Assembly (NCBI RefSeq): GCF_003444775.1 | Contig: NZ_CP021084.1 | Coordinates: 186,001-250,000, forward strand | Reading direction: 5' to 3' | DNA: 64,000 nucleotides | Source of the DNA: Deinococcus ficus | GTDB lineage: Bacteria; Deinococcota; Deinococci; Deinococcales; Deinococcaceae | Part shown: positions 16,331 to 24,637 of the stretch, piece after piece | How the letters are laid out: each line of letters opens with the position of its first letter | Position numbering within the stretch: position 1 is the stretch's first letter | Translations under genes and position numbers: made by a program | The notes under the pieces: model-generated | The model's input: the letters and a program-made list of their open reading frames with translations, nothing else | Databases searched by the model: none | Told to the model about the DNA's origin: nothing

Positions 16331-16449
16331 GGAAACTCCAGGGAGGGAAGGTTGGCGCGGGCGACGTGGGCGCCCGGACCTTTGCAACCGGCGAGCAGGG
16401 CGCTGCACAGCAGCAGGCCCAGCACCGGGCGGGGGGAAGGAGGGGTCAT
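16327..16449 (-). CDS. Small predicted lipoprotein (40 aa)
   Basis: A short frame that translates to a typical lipoprotein signal: hydrophobic core VLGLLLCSALLAGC with lipobox LAGC, then only 18 residues. Its TGA overlaps the ATG of the RraA-like gene. Small lipoproteins of this size exist (entericidin-like), but no homology is claimed. It lies directly after the larger lipoprotein gene, as part of the same minus-strand unit. Confidence 0.5.
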   Translation of the reverse strand: MTPPSPRPVLGLLLCSALLAGCKGPGAHVARANLPSLEFP

Positions 16450-16482
16450 GTCGGACGCCTGGCGTAGAGCGGCCCGGCCGGG

Positions 16483-17298
16483 TCAGTGCCGGGCGCGCAG
16501 GGTCAGCGCCGCGTCCCAGGGGGCCACGCGCGTCCGCTGCAGCATCACCAGGTTCTGGTCCTCGAAGGACTCCAGCACCTCGTGTTCGAGCAGGTTCCAC
16601 CCCTGTTTCAGACTCAGCTGCTGATCGATGCGGCTCAGCCGCGCTCCGCCCAGGCGGCAGTCGGCGACCAGTGCAGCCTCGACGTCGCGGTCGACGTAGC
16701 GCAGCTCGTACGTGCGGTGATTGCCATTCAGGCCGTGCAGCAGCATGGCCACCGCCAGCTCCTCTTCATTCAGGGGGCGTCCCGGCGCGTACAGGCGCTC
16801 GAAGTCGGTGGGCGCCTTCTCCAGGTAGGGGTCGGGTTCGGCGTGGGCGGTCTTGAGGGCGAAGTAGGCCGCGGCGATGTTCACGCCGGCGGGTGAGACC
16901 CGGGTCTGCTTGACGGTGCAGGCCTCGCCCATGTTCTCCATGGCCATCAGGGGCGTGAGGTAGCCCTCCGGCACCGGCGGCAGGGCCAGGCGCCAGCTGA
17001 GGTCCTTGGCCACCTTGGTCTGCGCCAGGATTCCCTCGGGGAGGGTCGGGGGGGTGGACTCGGTATTGGTGTCGACCACCACCGCCAGCGTGAGGCCGGC
17101 CGCGTCAGCGTCTTTGTGCTGCCCAGGGGCTTCACTTTCCGCCCCCAGGGCCAGTTGCACGCGGCCCTTGACGGCCTGCCCGCCGGGGCCACCGCTGGTG
17201 GACGCTGCGCCCTCCCGGCAGCTGCTCAGCAGCAGGGCGACCAGGGACAGGGCAGCCAGGGACTGGACAGGGCGAACGACAGACCGGAGGGGACTCAC
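16483..17298 (-). CDS. Predicted lipoprotein of unknown function
   Basis: 271 aa from a GTG start with GAGGAG 6-11 nt upstream. The signal sequence ends in the lipobox LLSSC (Cys27), followed by a Ser/Gly-rich linker, so it is probably membrane-anchored on the outer face. The mature part is a mixed alpha/beta domain with cysteines near residues 127 and 214. No family recognised. Its start overlaps the stop of the truncated RraA-like copy (GTGA), so translation of the two may be coupled. Confidence 0.65.
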   Translation of the reverse strand: MSPLRSVVRPVQSLAALSLVALLLSSCREGAASTSGGPGGQAVKGRVQLALGAESEAPGQHKDADAAGLTLAVVVDTNTESTPPTLPEGILAQTKVAKDLSWRLALPPVPEGYLTPLMAMENMGEACTVKQTRVSPAGVNIAAAYFALKTAHAEPDPYLEKAPTDFERLYAPGRPLNEEELAVAMLLHGLNGNHRTYELRYVDRDVEAALVADCRLGGARLSRIDQQLSLKQGWNLLEHEVLESFEDQNLVMLQRTRVAPWDAALTLRARH

Positions 17299-17486
17299 AG
17301 GGGGCTCCTCGGGGAGTGGACGCCTGAGAGGCCGGCGCCCTGGTCGCGCCCGGGTGCTGCGCGGGGCATGGGCGTCCAGAGGGGACGCAAGCCATCGTCC
17401 ATGACGTGCCTCTGGGTGAGGACGGCCGCCAGGGCGCAGGGCGAAAGGGTGTGGAAGTCAGCGGCCGTGGGCAGAGGATGCGTCAT
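17295..17486 (-). pseudogene. Truncated RraA-like copy
   Basis: The first ~42 residues (TAADFHTLSPCALAAVL, then MDDGLRPLWTPMPR) match the start of the intact RraA-like protein nearly residue for residue. The similarity then stops abruptly and the frame runs 20 unrelated codons to a stop that overlaps the lipoprotein GTG. It looks like the remains of a tandem duplication whose 3' part was lost, possibly kept as a translated leader. Confidence 0.7.
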
Positions 17487-17676
17487 CGAGCCTCCGAGAA
17501 GATGCGGCCGGCACGCCAGTCCCCTGGGCCGGGTTCAGGGTCAGCGTACCGGGCCGTTCACGCCCCTGCCCGTCACCACAGAGGAAACATCGCTGCCACA
17601 GGGCGGCTCGGTGCCGCCGAAGAAGTGTGGTGGCGGGCCAGGAAGCCGTCGAGCACGTGTGCCGTAGCATGCGGTC

Positions 17677-18132
17677 GTGCGCCAGGATGAGGTCTTTCAG
17701 AGGGTGCGGGACGCCGCAGATGAAACACCAGTCACGCCTCCGCTCCCCACCGCTGAGGACGTACGAGCCGCGCAAGAGGCGCTCGGCGTCACCTTCCCAC
17801 CCTCGTACGCAGCGTGTCTCCAGGAACTGTCCACGCTGTCCGTTGGCCGGTACGAACTCCTGCTCCCGAAGTCCGAGTGGCCGTACCTCAACCTGCTGCC
17901 GAAGGTGAGCGAGCTCCGCACGATCGGCCTGCCCACGACGTTTGTGCCATTCGTGATCGACAATGGGGATGCGTTCTGCTTCGACGTCCGTTCGCCGGGG
18001 CCGGAGTATGCGGTGGTGTTGTGGGCTCACGATGATGGGACCGTCATCGAGCACTTTCCAGACTTCCTGTCCTGGGTCGAGGAGCGATGGCTCCCGACAG
18101 CGCAGCACGTCGACGATGACGAAGATGAGTGA
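17677..18132 (+). CDS. SUKH (SMI1/KNR4) family protein
   Basis: 151 aa. The pattern EALGVTFPPSYAACLQEL near the start, VPFVIDNGDAFCFDV in the middle and HFPDFLSWVEERW near the end fits the SMI1/KNR4 (SUKH) fold, common among immunity proteins of bacterial toxin systems. The tail is acidic. GTG start: TAGCAT ends 6 nt upstream, a leaderless layout. No toxin gene is visible next to it, so it may be an orphan immunity gene or a general binding protein. Confidence 0.8.
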   Translation: MRQDEVFQRVRDAADETPVTPPLPTAEDVRAAQEALGVTFPPSYAACLQELSTLSVGRYELLLPKSEWPYLNLLPKVSELRTIGLPTTFVPFVIDNGDAFCFDVRSPGPEYAVVLWAHDDGTVIEHFPDFLSWVEERWLPTAQHVDDDEDE

Positions 18133-18226
18133 CCCCAGGCGTTGAACTGACCGCACGCCGCTCGTCGCGCCACAGCGCCTGAGTCCGGCCGCGCCGAAAA
18201 TCCCGGCGATGAATCCGGTAGACCTC

Positions 18227-18247
18227 CACCCACCCCGCTGGGACAAT
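18227..18247 (+). promoter_or_regulatory. alkA promoter block CACCCAC-N8-GACAAT
   Basis: CACCCAC at 18227-18233, 8 nt, then GACAAT at 18242-18247, which ends 6 nt before ATG 18254. Confidence 0.5.
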
Positions 18248-18253
18248 CACGGC

Positions 18254-19774
18254 ATGTCTGCGCCCCTTCACCGCGAGCTGATGCTCGACCGCATGCTCGC
18301 GGCCGACCGCGCCTACGACGGCCGCTTCATCACCGGGGTCGTCAGCACGGGCATCTACTGCCTGCCGTCCTGCCGCGCCCGCAAACCCAAACCCGAGAAC
18401 GTCGTCTTTCACTTCACACCCGGCCAGGCCCGGGCCGCGGGCCTGAGGGCCTGCCTGCGCTGCCGGCCGGACGACTTCTACGCCGACGTGCACCGCGACG
18501 AAGCCCGCGTCGAAGCGCTGATGGCCCTGATCGATGCCTCCCCCGCGGCCGTGCGGAACGTCCGGGACCTCGCCCGCCTGGCGGACGTCAGCCCCAGCAA
18601 ACTGCATGACCTGTTCCGCATGCACCTGCACACCACGCCCGTGGAATGGCTTGCCCGGCAGCGGGTCGCGCACGCGCAGCGGCTGCTCATGACCACCGCC
18701 CGCACCGCCGCGGAGATCGCCTTCGACGTCGGCTTCGAGAGCCTCTCGGCGTTCGGTGAGCAGTTCCGCCGCTGGAGTGCCCTGACCCCCCACGCCTACC
18801 GCCGCCTGCCGCACACCCAGGCCATCCGCCTGACGCTTCCCCCTGGGTACCCCACGGCCGCCCTCCTCCGGGACCTGGGCCGCGACCCGGCCAGTCTCAC
18901 CGACCGGGTGGACGGTCAGCGGTACACGGCCGCCGTGCGCCTGACGTCCGGCGCCGTGGTCATCCAGGTGGACTTCACGCCCGGCACGGCCACCTGCACC
19001 GTCCTCTCTCCTCAGTCTCTCGAAGGACTGAACTGGGCCGAGTTGCACGGGATGCTCCTGCGCCGCCTGGGCCTGACCACCGACCCCAGCCGCTTCGAGG
19101 CGCACGTGACCGCCGCCTCCGATCTCGCCCCCCTGCTCAGCGGCGGGCACGGCCTCCGCACGCCCCTGATCGCCGACCTCTTCGACGGCCTGCTGTGGGC
19201 GATCGTGGGCCAGCAGGTGAACTTCCCCTTCGCCTGCACCCTGCGCCGAAGGATCACCGAACGCGCCGGGGAGCTGGTGATGGATGGCCTGTTCGCGCCG
19301 CCGACCCCCGATGCCGTCCTGGCCCTGACCGACGCGGACCTGGTCGGGCTGGGCCTGACCCGCGCCCGCGCCGGATACCTCCGCCACGCCGCGCGACAGG
19401 TCGTGGACGGCCAGCTGCCCCTGACTGCCCTGGCCACCGGCACGGCCACCCGCGCCGAACGCACCCTGCTGGCCCAAAACGGCATCGGCCCCTGGTCAGC
19501 GCACTACGTGATGCTCCGCGTGTTCGGCTTTCAGGACTGCGTGCCGCTCGGCGACACCGCCCTCGCCACTGCCCTGCAGCGGCACTTCGCCCTTCCAAGC
19601 CGGCCGGACCGGGCGCAGACCACCGAGCTCATGGCCCGCTTTGCCCCCTACCGCAGCCTGGCCACCCTTCACTTCTGGCGTCACTTCCAGTCCACCAAGG
19701 AGACCTCCCATGACCACGTCCCCCCAGCCCGCCTCCACCCTCGCCCATCACTTCCGGTCGCTGCATCAGGCTGA
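18254..19774 (+). CDS. alkA: Ada-AlkA fusion: AraC-type regulator with 3-methyladenine DNA glycosylase
   Basis: 506 aa. Order of parts: an Ada-type zinc site with C36, C40, C67 and C70 (YCLPSC, then ACLRC), an AraC-type HTH (about 90-185, with VRDLARLADVSPSKLHDLF), an AlkA N-terminal domain, and a helix-hairpin-helix glycosylase domain with QNGIGPWSAHYV and the catalytic aspartate D434 in PLGDTAL. It excises alkylated bases and may sense methyl phosphotriesters through the zinc cysteine. No Ogt methyltransferase domain is present. Start 18254 is set by the promoter box 6 nt upstream. The last 65 bases overlap the next gene. Confidence 0.92.
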   Translation: MSAPLHRELMLDRMLAADRAYDGRFITGVVSTGIYCLPSCRARKPKPENVVFHFTPGQARAAGLRACLRCRPDDFYADVHRDEARVEALMALIDASPAAVRNVRDLARLADVSPSKLHDLFRMHLHTTPVEWLARQRVAHAQRLLMTTARTAAEIAFDVGFESLSAFGEQFRRWSALTPHAYRRLPHTQAIRLTLPPGYPTAALLRDLGRDPASLTDRVDGQRYTAAVRLTSGAVVIQVDFTPGTATCTVLSPQSLEGLNWAELHGMLLRRLGLTTDPSRFEAHVTAASDLAPLLSGGHGLRTPLIADLFDGLLWAIVGQQVNFPFACTLRRRITERAGELVMDGLFAPPTPDAVLALTDADLVGLGLTRARAGYLRHAARQVVDGQLPLTALATGTATRAERTLLAQNGIGPWSAHYVMLRVFGFQDCVPLGDTALATALQRHFALPSRPDRAQTTELMARFAPYRSLATLHFWRHFQSTKETSHDHVPPARLHPRPSLPVAASG

Positions 19775-20558
19775 ACGCGGCTTCCTCCTCCCGAACGCCT
19801 GGGACAGCGCCAGCGCCCGGGTCTTCCAGGCCGCCGGGTACCCCGCCGTCGGCACCACCAGCGCCGGCATCGCCTACGCGCGCGGCCGGCAGGACGGGCA
19901 GTCCCTGACCCGCGAGGAGATGTGCCGGGAAGTGGAGGCGATCGTCCGCGCCGTGACCGTCCCCGTGAACGCCGATATCGAGGCCGGGTACGGCGACTCC
20001 CCGGCCGACGTGGCCCGCACTGTCACGGCCTTCCTCACCGCAGGCGCCGTCGGCCTGAACCTGGAAGACGCCACCGGGGACCGCGGGCAGCCCCTCTACA
20101 CCCTGGACGACCAGCAGCGCCGCCTGGCCGCCGCCCGGACCGCCGCGGACGCCGCGGGCGTCACCGCGTACCTCAACGCCCGCACCGACACGTACCTCAC
20201 CGCGTTCGGGGCGACCGAGGCCGAGCGCCTGGCCGAGACCGTCCGGCGCGGCCGGGCGTACCTGAACGCCGGCGCGGACTGCATCTTCGTGCCCCTCGTG
20301 ACCGACCCCGGCACCATCCGCACCCTGGCCGCCGAACTCGGGGCGGTGAACGTGATGGCGCTGCCCGGCGGCCCCGCGGTCGGGGATCTGCTGGACGCCG
20401 GCGCATCGCGGGTGAGCCTGGGACAGAGCGCCATGCTCGCCACGCTGGGCCTCACCGCCCGGATCGCCCGGGAACTCCAGGAGACCGGAACCTCCCCGTC
20501 GATGCAGGCGAGCTTCTACGGGTTCGCCGAGGCGGAACAGCTGTTCAGCCCCGTGTGA
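19710..20558 (+). CDS. Isocitrate lyase / PEP mutase superfamily enzyme
   Basis: 282 aa. TIM-barrel enzyme of the PEP phosphonomutase/carboxy-PEP mutase-like branch (COG2513 type). Signs: LPNAWDSASARVFQAAGYPAVGTTSAG near the start, VNADIEAGYG with D89 and E91 for metal binding, GLNLEDATG near 115-123, and a conserved ARTDTYL. The substrate cannot be decided by eye. AAGGAG lies 7 nt before the ATG, inside the end of alkA, so the two are transcribed and probably translated together. Confidence 0.85.
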   Translation: MTTSPQPASTLAHHFRSLHQAERGFLLPNAWDSASARVFQAAGYPAVGTTSAGIAYARGRQDGQSLTREEMCREVEAIVRAVTVPVNADIEAGYGDSPADVARTVTAFLTAGAVGLNLEDATGDRGQPLYTLDDQQRRLAAARTAADAAGVTAYLNARTDTYLTAFGATEAERLAETVRRGRAYLNAGADCIFVPLVTDPGTIRTLAAELGAVNVMALPGGPAVGDLLDAGASRVSLGQSAMLATLGLTARIARELQETGTSPSMQASFYGFAEAEQLFSPV

Positions 20559-20594
20559 AAGCCGGGACCGCCTGGAACAGTGGTCCGTCGCCCT

Positions 20595-21008
20595 TCAGTA
20601 CCCCAGCGCCTCCCCGTGCCTTTCGGCGCGTTCATACGTGGCCATGATCTGATCGAACTTCACCCGGAGTTCCTCGTCCGGGGTGGAGAACACGCCGCCG
20701 GCCGACCGGACGTGCTCCAGAAACGCCTCCGGGAGGCCGATCCGGTACTGCCCCACGAAGTACCGGAGGTCCTCGCGCCAGATCCAGCGCCCGTCACTGC
20801 AGACGCTCGGCCCGTACACCCGGCGGCCCTCCGGCGACAGCGGGTCCCGGGTCAGCCCCATCCAGCACATCACCATGCCGGCGTTGTCGTCCAGGTACTT
20901 CAGGACGAGCTGCTGATCCGCCTCGGTCAGCTGCCCCACGAAGTCCCGGATACTCCGGAGGTGCGGGTGCCCGGGCTCGAGTTCACTGAACAGGCCGATG
21001 ACGTCCAT
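20595..21008 (-). CDS. Hypothetical protein
   Basis: 137 aa, compact and mixed alpha/beta (EADQQLVLKYLDDNAGMV, later RWIWREDLRYFVGQYRIG). No family recognised. TATCCT lies 9 nt before the start. Convergent with the PEP-mutase-like gene, 36 nt apart, with no clear terminator between them. Confidence 0.65.
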   Translation of the reverse strand: MDVIGLFSELEPGHPHLRSIRDFVGQLTEADQQLVLKYLDDNAGMVMCWMGLTRDPLSPEGRRVYGPSVCSDGRWIWREDLRYFVGQYRIGLPEAFLEHVRSAGGVFSTPDEELRVKFDQIMATYERAERHGEALGY

Positions 21009-21049
21009 CCGGGCCTCAGGATACGGGCACGCCGGTCCGGGGCCCGCAC

Positions 21050-21074
21050 TTCACCCGGGCGCCGCCCCCGGGTG
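21050..21074 (+). promoter_or_regulatory. Hairpin start element
   Basis: TTCACCCGGG and CCCGGGTG arms; the arm ends 11 nt before ATG 21086. Confidence 0.6.
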
Positions 21075-21085
21075 GCGGGACGGTC

Positions 21086-21445
21086 ATGACTCACCGCCTG
21101 CTGGGCACCGTCGAGATCGGCAATGTCAGGACCCTCGTGAAGGAACGCGGGAAGACCTACGTGTACGTGGGCCGGGGCCGCGCACCGGACGGCCTGGAGC
21201 ACGCGCACCTTGGCAACCCGTTCGTGGTCGGTGCAGGGTACGCGCAGGGGGAAGCGGCCGCCGCGTTCCTGCCGTGGCTGCGGACCGAGTACCGCCGCGG
21301 CGCGGTCATCCGGCGCACCCTTGAGGACCTCGCGCGGCGCGTGCGGGCCGGGGAGCACCTGGTGCTGGTCTGCTGGTGCGCCCCGCGGCCCTGCCACGCC
21401 GAGCACCTCCGGTCAGCCGTGCTGGGCCTCGCCGCGCAGGACTGA
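21086..21445 (+). CDS. DUF4326-like protein
   Basis: 119 aa. The pattern YVGRGR, then HLGNPFVVG, then FLPWLRTEYR and LVCWCAPRPCHAEHL fits DUF4326, a small family common in phages and plasmids with a conserved C-W-C-x-P-x-x-C-H end that may bind metal. Function unknown. It follows a hairpin start element and has no Shine-Dalgarno site. It begins a run of four genes on this strand. Confidence 0.75.
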   Translation: MTHRLLGTVEIGNVRTLVKERGKTYVYVGRGRAPDGLEHAHLGNPFVVGAGYAQGEAAAAFLPWLRTEYRRGAVIRRTLEDLARRVRAGEHLVLVCWCAPRPCHAEHLRSAVLGLAAQD

Positions 21446-21458
21446 GCCGGGCACCCCC

Positions 21459-21475
21459 TTCACCCCCAAGGGGTG
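21459..21475 (+). promoter_or_regulatory. Hairpin start element
   Basis: TTCACCCC-caa-GGGGTG, a tight stem, ending 11 nt before ATG 21487. Confidence 0.6.
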
Positions 21476-21486
21476 CCCGGCCGGGC

Positions 21487-22473
21487 ATGACCGTCCTGTC
21501 CAGCCCCGACCTGACCGAGAACCTCACCACCTCCCTCCGCTGGGCCGGGCACGCGAACCCGGAGGCGTTCGTGACGTACCTGCCGCCCGGCAGCCTGCCC
21601 GAGCACCACTTCGGCGCCCGCGGCATGGACCGCGCGTACTGCGCCCTGATCGCCACGCTCGCCCGGCACTTCCCCGGCCTGCACCCGAGCGACCTCGGCA
21701 GGCACGCCACCCGCGCGCTGAGCACCCTCGCGCACACCCTGATCCACCCGGCGTCCCGCGAGACCCTCACAATCCGCCTCGCGGCACTTGCTGACCCGCA
21801 TGTGCACCTGACGCCCGGCACGGCCGGTCACGCGCTGAGCGCGGCGCTGCACACGGCCGTGCCAACCGGTGTGCTCTTCACCGCCCCGCAGCGCTTCGAC
21901 AGCTACGAGTCGCTCAACGCCCAGCCGGTCCTGCCCCACGACCTCGCCGGTGCGGTGCGCGCCGCCCTGGACTGCGGGGTGGCCCTCCGCGGCGAGGCCG
22001 CCGCCCTGATCACCAGCGGCGGCCTGGCCACCGGCCTGATCGACCTCACGTTCCCTCAAGTGCAGAGCGTCGCCACCACGTACGGGTCGGTCGCACCCAG
22101 CCACACCACCCTGCCCGCGCACCTCACCCTCACCGGCCTGGCGGGCACCACGCTGCCGTACGCCGAAGCGGACCGGCTGCGCATGCACCTGATCCGGTTG
22201 CTGCCCAGCCTGCCCGTGCAGGTGACCCTCAGTGACGGGCACGGGGACCACCAGGCACTCCGCCGCGCCCGGAGCGCCGCGCGGCACGACCAGCCCCGCG
22301 GCGTGGACGTCCGGGCCTTCTGGGCGGACGCCCTGCACGCCCTTCAGTCCCTGCCCTTCACCGACGAGGTGTGGGCCGCGTTCGCCCTGGAGGTCGAGCA
22401 GGACTTCGACCGGGACCCGGCCGACGACCCCAACCCGTTCATCTTCCCGCAGGAGACCTATTTCGGGCTCTGA
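21487..22473 (+). CDS. Hypothetical protein
   Basis: 328 aa, mixed alpha/beta, no domain recognised. A helical N-terminal third is followed by beta-rich sequence (LTLTGLAGTTLPYAEADRLRMHLIRLLPSLPVQVTL). The tail is acidic and proline-containing (EQDFDRDPADDPNPFIFP). It starts 11 nt after a hairpin arm and has no Shine-Dalgarno sequence. Confidence 0.65.
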   Translation: MTVLSSPDLTENLTTSLRWAGHANPEAFVTYLPPGSLPEHHFGARGMDRAYCALIATLARHFPGLHPSDLGRHATRALSTLAHTLIHPASRETLTIRLAALADPHVHLTPGTAGHALSAALHTAVPTGVLFTAPQRFDSYESLNAQPVLPHDLAGAVRAALDCGVALRGEAAALITSGGLATGLIDLTFPQVQSVATTYGSVAPSHTTLPAHLTLTGLAGTTLPYAEADRLRMHLIRLLPSLPVQVTLSDGHGDHQALRRARSAARHDQPRGVDVRAFWADALHALQSLPFTDEVWAAFALEVEQDFDRDPADDPNPFIFPQETYFGL

Positions 22474-22511
22474 AGGCGGCGCCCAGCCAGGCGGGTCACA
22501 TACTGAAGGGC

Positions 22512-22889
22512 ATGAGCCTGCGCGCCTACGAGACCGTTCTGCTGCTGCCCCGGACCACCCAGGCTGCGCAGCTCCACACCCACCTGCGCCAGCAGCTCAG
22601 TCCCCGCGCCGCGCACGTCACCCGCACCGGCAACGCCCTGCACGTCACGTTCGGGGACGTCACGTTCGACCTGCACCTGCGCGACGGCGGGACTGTCCCG
22701 GCCGGGCACGGCCTGATCGCCGCCACCCTCGGCCTCGGCACCCCCGCGCAGCACCTGACCCTCAGCGGGGAGGACGACCCCGACCAGCGCGCGCAGGGCC
22801 GCTACCTCGCGCTCACCCGCGCGCTGCGCCACTGCCTGCCCGGCGCCGTGTTCTTCCCCGCGCCCGCCCCCCGAGCACTGCAGGCCTGA
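22512..22889 (+). CDS. Hypothetical protein
   Basis: 125 aa, mainly alpha/beta with many leucines (LRAYETVLLLPRTTQAAQLH, then a short beta stretch FGDVTFDLHLRDGG). No family recognised. Start 22512 is supported by CATACT ending 7 nt upstream. Confidence 0.6.
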   Translation: MSLRAYETVLLLPRTTQAAQLHTHLRQQLSPRAAHVTRTGNALHVTFGDVTFDLHLRDGGTVPAGHGLIAATLGLGTPAQHLTLSGEDDPDQRAQGRYLALTRALRHCLPGAVFFPAPAPRALQA

Positions 22890-22917
22890 CCCCGGCCCGC
22901 CCGGCCGTGAACCGACG

Positions 22918-22936
22918 CTCACCCGCCCGGCGGGTG
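22918..22936 (+). promoter_or_regulatory. Hairpin start element
   Basis: CTCACCCG-CCCGG-CGGGTG; the arm ends 11 nt before ATG 22948. Confidence 0.6.
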
Positions 22937-22947
22937 ACGGAGCGGGC

Positions 22948-23253
22948 ATGCCAACCCTCCGCCCGACCGTCAGCATCACCCAGGCCGTGCAGCCCGCCGA
23001 CCTGAACCTGATGCACTTCGGCACCCACCTCTTCAACGCCGTCAAGGCGCAGCTCACCCGCCCGATCATGACGGTGGAGGTCACCGTCTGCCGCGGCGGG
23101 ACCGTGGCATGTACGGCCGTCATTCCCGCCACGGACGGCGGCCTCCGCCTCCGGGACGTGCAGCCCCTGCACCGCCAGCTGCGCAGCCAGGACCAGCTGG
23201 TGATCGTCCCCCGCACCGACCCGCACCTCGTCCACCCACGCGCCCGCGCCTGA
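22948..23253 (+). CDS. Small hypothetical protein
   Basis: 101 aa, beta-rich (MTVEVTVCRGGTVACTAVIP) with a basic end. No family recognised. The start follows a hairpin element. Confidence 0.55.
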   Translation: MPTLRPTVSITQAVQPADLNLMHFGTHLFNAVKAQLTRPIMTVEVTVCRGGTVACTAVIPATDGGLRLRDVQPLHRQLRSQDQLVIVPRTDPHLVHPRARA

Positions 23254-23258
23254 CCAAG

Positions 23259-23528
23259 ATGCCGCCCATGACCCCCCACTTCCGCGCCGGCGACACCGTC
23301 CGGCTCGCCCATCCCGGTGACACGCAGGCCGAATTCGACGCGATCGGCACCGTCCAGGAAGACAGCCACCCCCGCACACGGCAGACCCGCGTGTCCTGGC
23401 ACGCCACGCCCGAGTTCAGCCAGTGGCTCGACACCCGTGACCTGCAGCGCACCTCCCCCGGAGGCGTCCCCGCCCTGCTCGCCGCCATGATCCGCACCGA
23501 GCAGGCCACGCGCGCCCGGCGGTCCTGA
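23259..23528 (+). CDS. Small hypothetical protein
   Basis: 89 aa; VRLAHPGDTQAEFDAIGTV, then RVSWHATPEFSQW suggests a small beta-barrel-like domain, but no family is assigned. ATG 23259 lies 5 nt after the preceding stop. A CACCCAC at 23233 with the common spacing sits just upstream, although its -10 position (GCCTGA) is poor. ATG 23268 is an alternative start. Confidence 0.55.
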   Translation: MPPMTPHFRAGDTVRLAHPGDTQAEFDAIGTVQEDSHPRTRQTRVSWHATPEFSQWLDTRDLQRTSPGGVPALLAAMIRTEQATRARRS

Positions 23529-23630
23529 CCCGCGCCTCAACCCCACTCACCCCTGCGGGGTGGCCGGGCGGTGAAGTTCGCTCCAGCAGGAACTTCACGG
23601 CCGCTCGCCCCCATTCACCTCAGGAGCTTC

Positions 23631-23981
23631 ATGAAAAAGATTCTGCTTGCCCTCAGCCTGATCCTCACCGCCGCCCTGCCCGCCGCCGGCCCCGCCCAGG
23701 CCCAGACGACGGTCGCCGACCCCACCGTCGCCCCTGCCTACGTGCCGGAGGACCCCCTCTACCCCTGGACGACGTACACGTACCGCAAGGTGATGTCCCG
23801 CATCGAAGGGCCCTGGTACGCCCGGTACAACCGCTGCAACTGGGAGATCACCCGGGTGTACCACCGCATCGACGGCACCACCACCAGCGATTACGGAGGC
23901 ATGACCGGCACGCAGGGGGCCAGCGTGGCCATCGGCACGCCGCCCCCCTGCCCGCACCCGGCCGGAGACGGCGACTACTAG
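23631..23981 (+). CDS. Small secreted protein
   Basis: 116 aa with a standard signal peptide (KKILLALSLILTAALPAAG, probable cleavage after AQA near residue 24). The mature part contains several Trp/Tyr and two cysteines (C69 and C106). AGGAG lies 5 nt before the ATG. Function unknown; it acts outside the cytoplasm. A terminator follows at 24013. Confidence 0.7.
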   Translation: MKKILLALSLILTAALPAAGPAQAQTTVADPTVAPAYVPEDPLYPWTTYTYRKVMSRIEGPWYARYNRCNWEITRVYHRIDGTTTSDYGGMTGTQGASVAIGTPPPCPHPAGDGDY

Positions 23982-24012
23982 ACGCCCCGCTCACCCACCA
24001 TCCTTGAGACTG

Positions 24013-24034
24013 CCCCCGGCGGAAATGCCGGGGG
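24013..24034 (+). terminator. Terminator
   Basis: CCCCCGGC-ggaaat-GCCGGGGG stem followed by TT. Confidence 0.6.
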
Positions 24035-24116
24035 TTGACTCATGATCCTGGTGCGGACGAGTACCGGATGCTCAGCAAGGCTGGCGCGGCGTCCAGCGCA
24101 GGTGCTTTCTCGCGAC

Positions 24117-24137
24117 CACCCACGCGCTTCCATACTT
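24117..24137 (+). promoter_or_regulatory. mglB promoter block CACCCAC-N7-CATACT
   Basis: CACCCAC at 24117-24123 and CATACT at 24131-24136, which ends 6 nt before ATG 24143. Spacing is 7 here (8 if the box is read as ATACTT). Confidence 0.5.
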
Positions 24138-24142
24138 GAGGT

Positions 24143-24628
24143 ATGACGCATCCATCCCTGGCCCTGTACGGCGAGGCTTACGCCCGGGTCGACACGTTCA
24201 TCAAGACCCTCCTCGACGAGACCGGGATCAGGTACGCCATCTTGATCGACCGCAAGGGCTTCATCCTCTCGCACTGCGAAAGCCCCTGGGCGCCCCGCCC
24301 GCCGGAAATGGCCGGGATCGCCACGCTCGTCGCGAGCAACTTCGCGGCGACCGGCACGCTCGCGGACCTGCTCGGCGAGGAGGAGTTCACCGAGCAGATT
24401 CAGCAGGGCAAGAACGGCACCCTGTACGTGGATGCGGTCGGGAGTGAGGCGCTCCTGGCGCTGATCTTCGACACGAGCGTGCCGCTGTCGAAGGTCAAGA
24501 TGCACTCCAAGCAGGCGATCCGGCGCGTGTCGGAGATCCTGCTGCAGCTCAAGAACCTCCCGGTGCCCGAGCTGGACGACGATTTTTCCGAAGGCGCTCT
24601 GGGTATGCTGGACGACCTGCTCGGGTGA
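24143..24628 (+). CDS. mglB: MglB-like Roadblock/LC7 protein
   Basis: 161 aa. The single Roadblock/LC7 domain (IRYAILIDRKGFILSHC, then IATLVASNFAATGTLADLLG, GTLYVDAVGSEALLALIFD) and the position directly before an MglA-type GTPase identify it as MglB, the GTPase-activating partner of MglA in polarity and surface-motility systems. Deinococcus is not known for gliding, so the pair's task here is open. The promoter gives a leaderless or nearly leaderless mRNA. Confidence 0.85.
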   Translation: MTHPSLALYGEAYARVDTFIKTLLDETGIRYAILIDRKGFILSHCESPWAPRPPEMAGIATLVASNFAATGTLADLLGEEEFTEQIQQGKNGTLYVDAVGSEALLALIFDTSVPLSKVKMHSKQAIRRVSEILLQLKNLPVPELDDDFSEGALGMLDDLLG

Positions 24629-24637
24629 GGTGAGATC

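Noticed and set aside
24042..24146. A 34-codon ORF ending in an overlap with the mglB ATG
   Set aside because: It runs through a terminator and the mglB promoter block, has no ribosome site and reads as noise; mglB has its own leaderless promoter.
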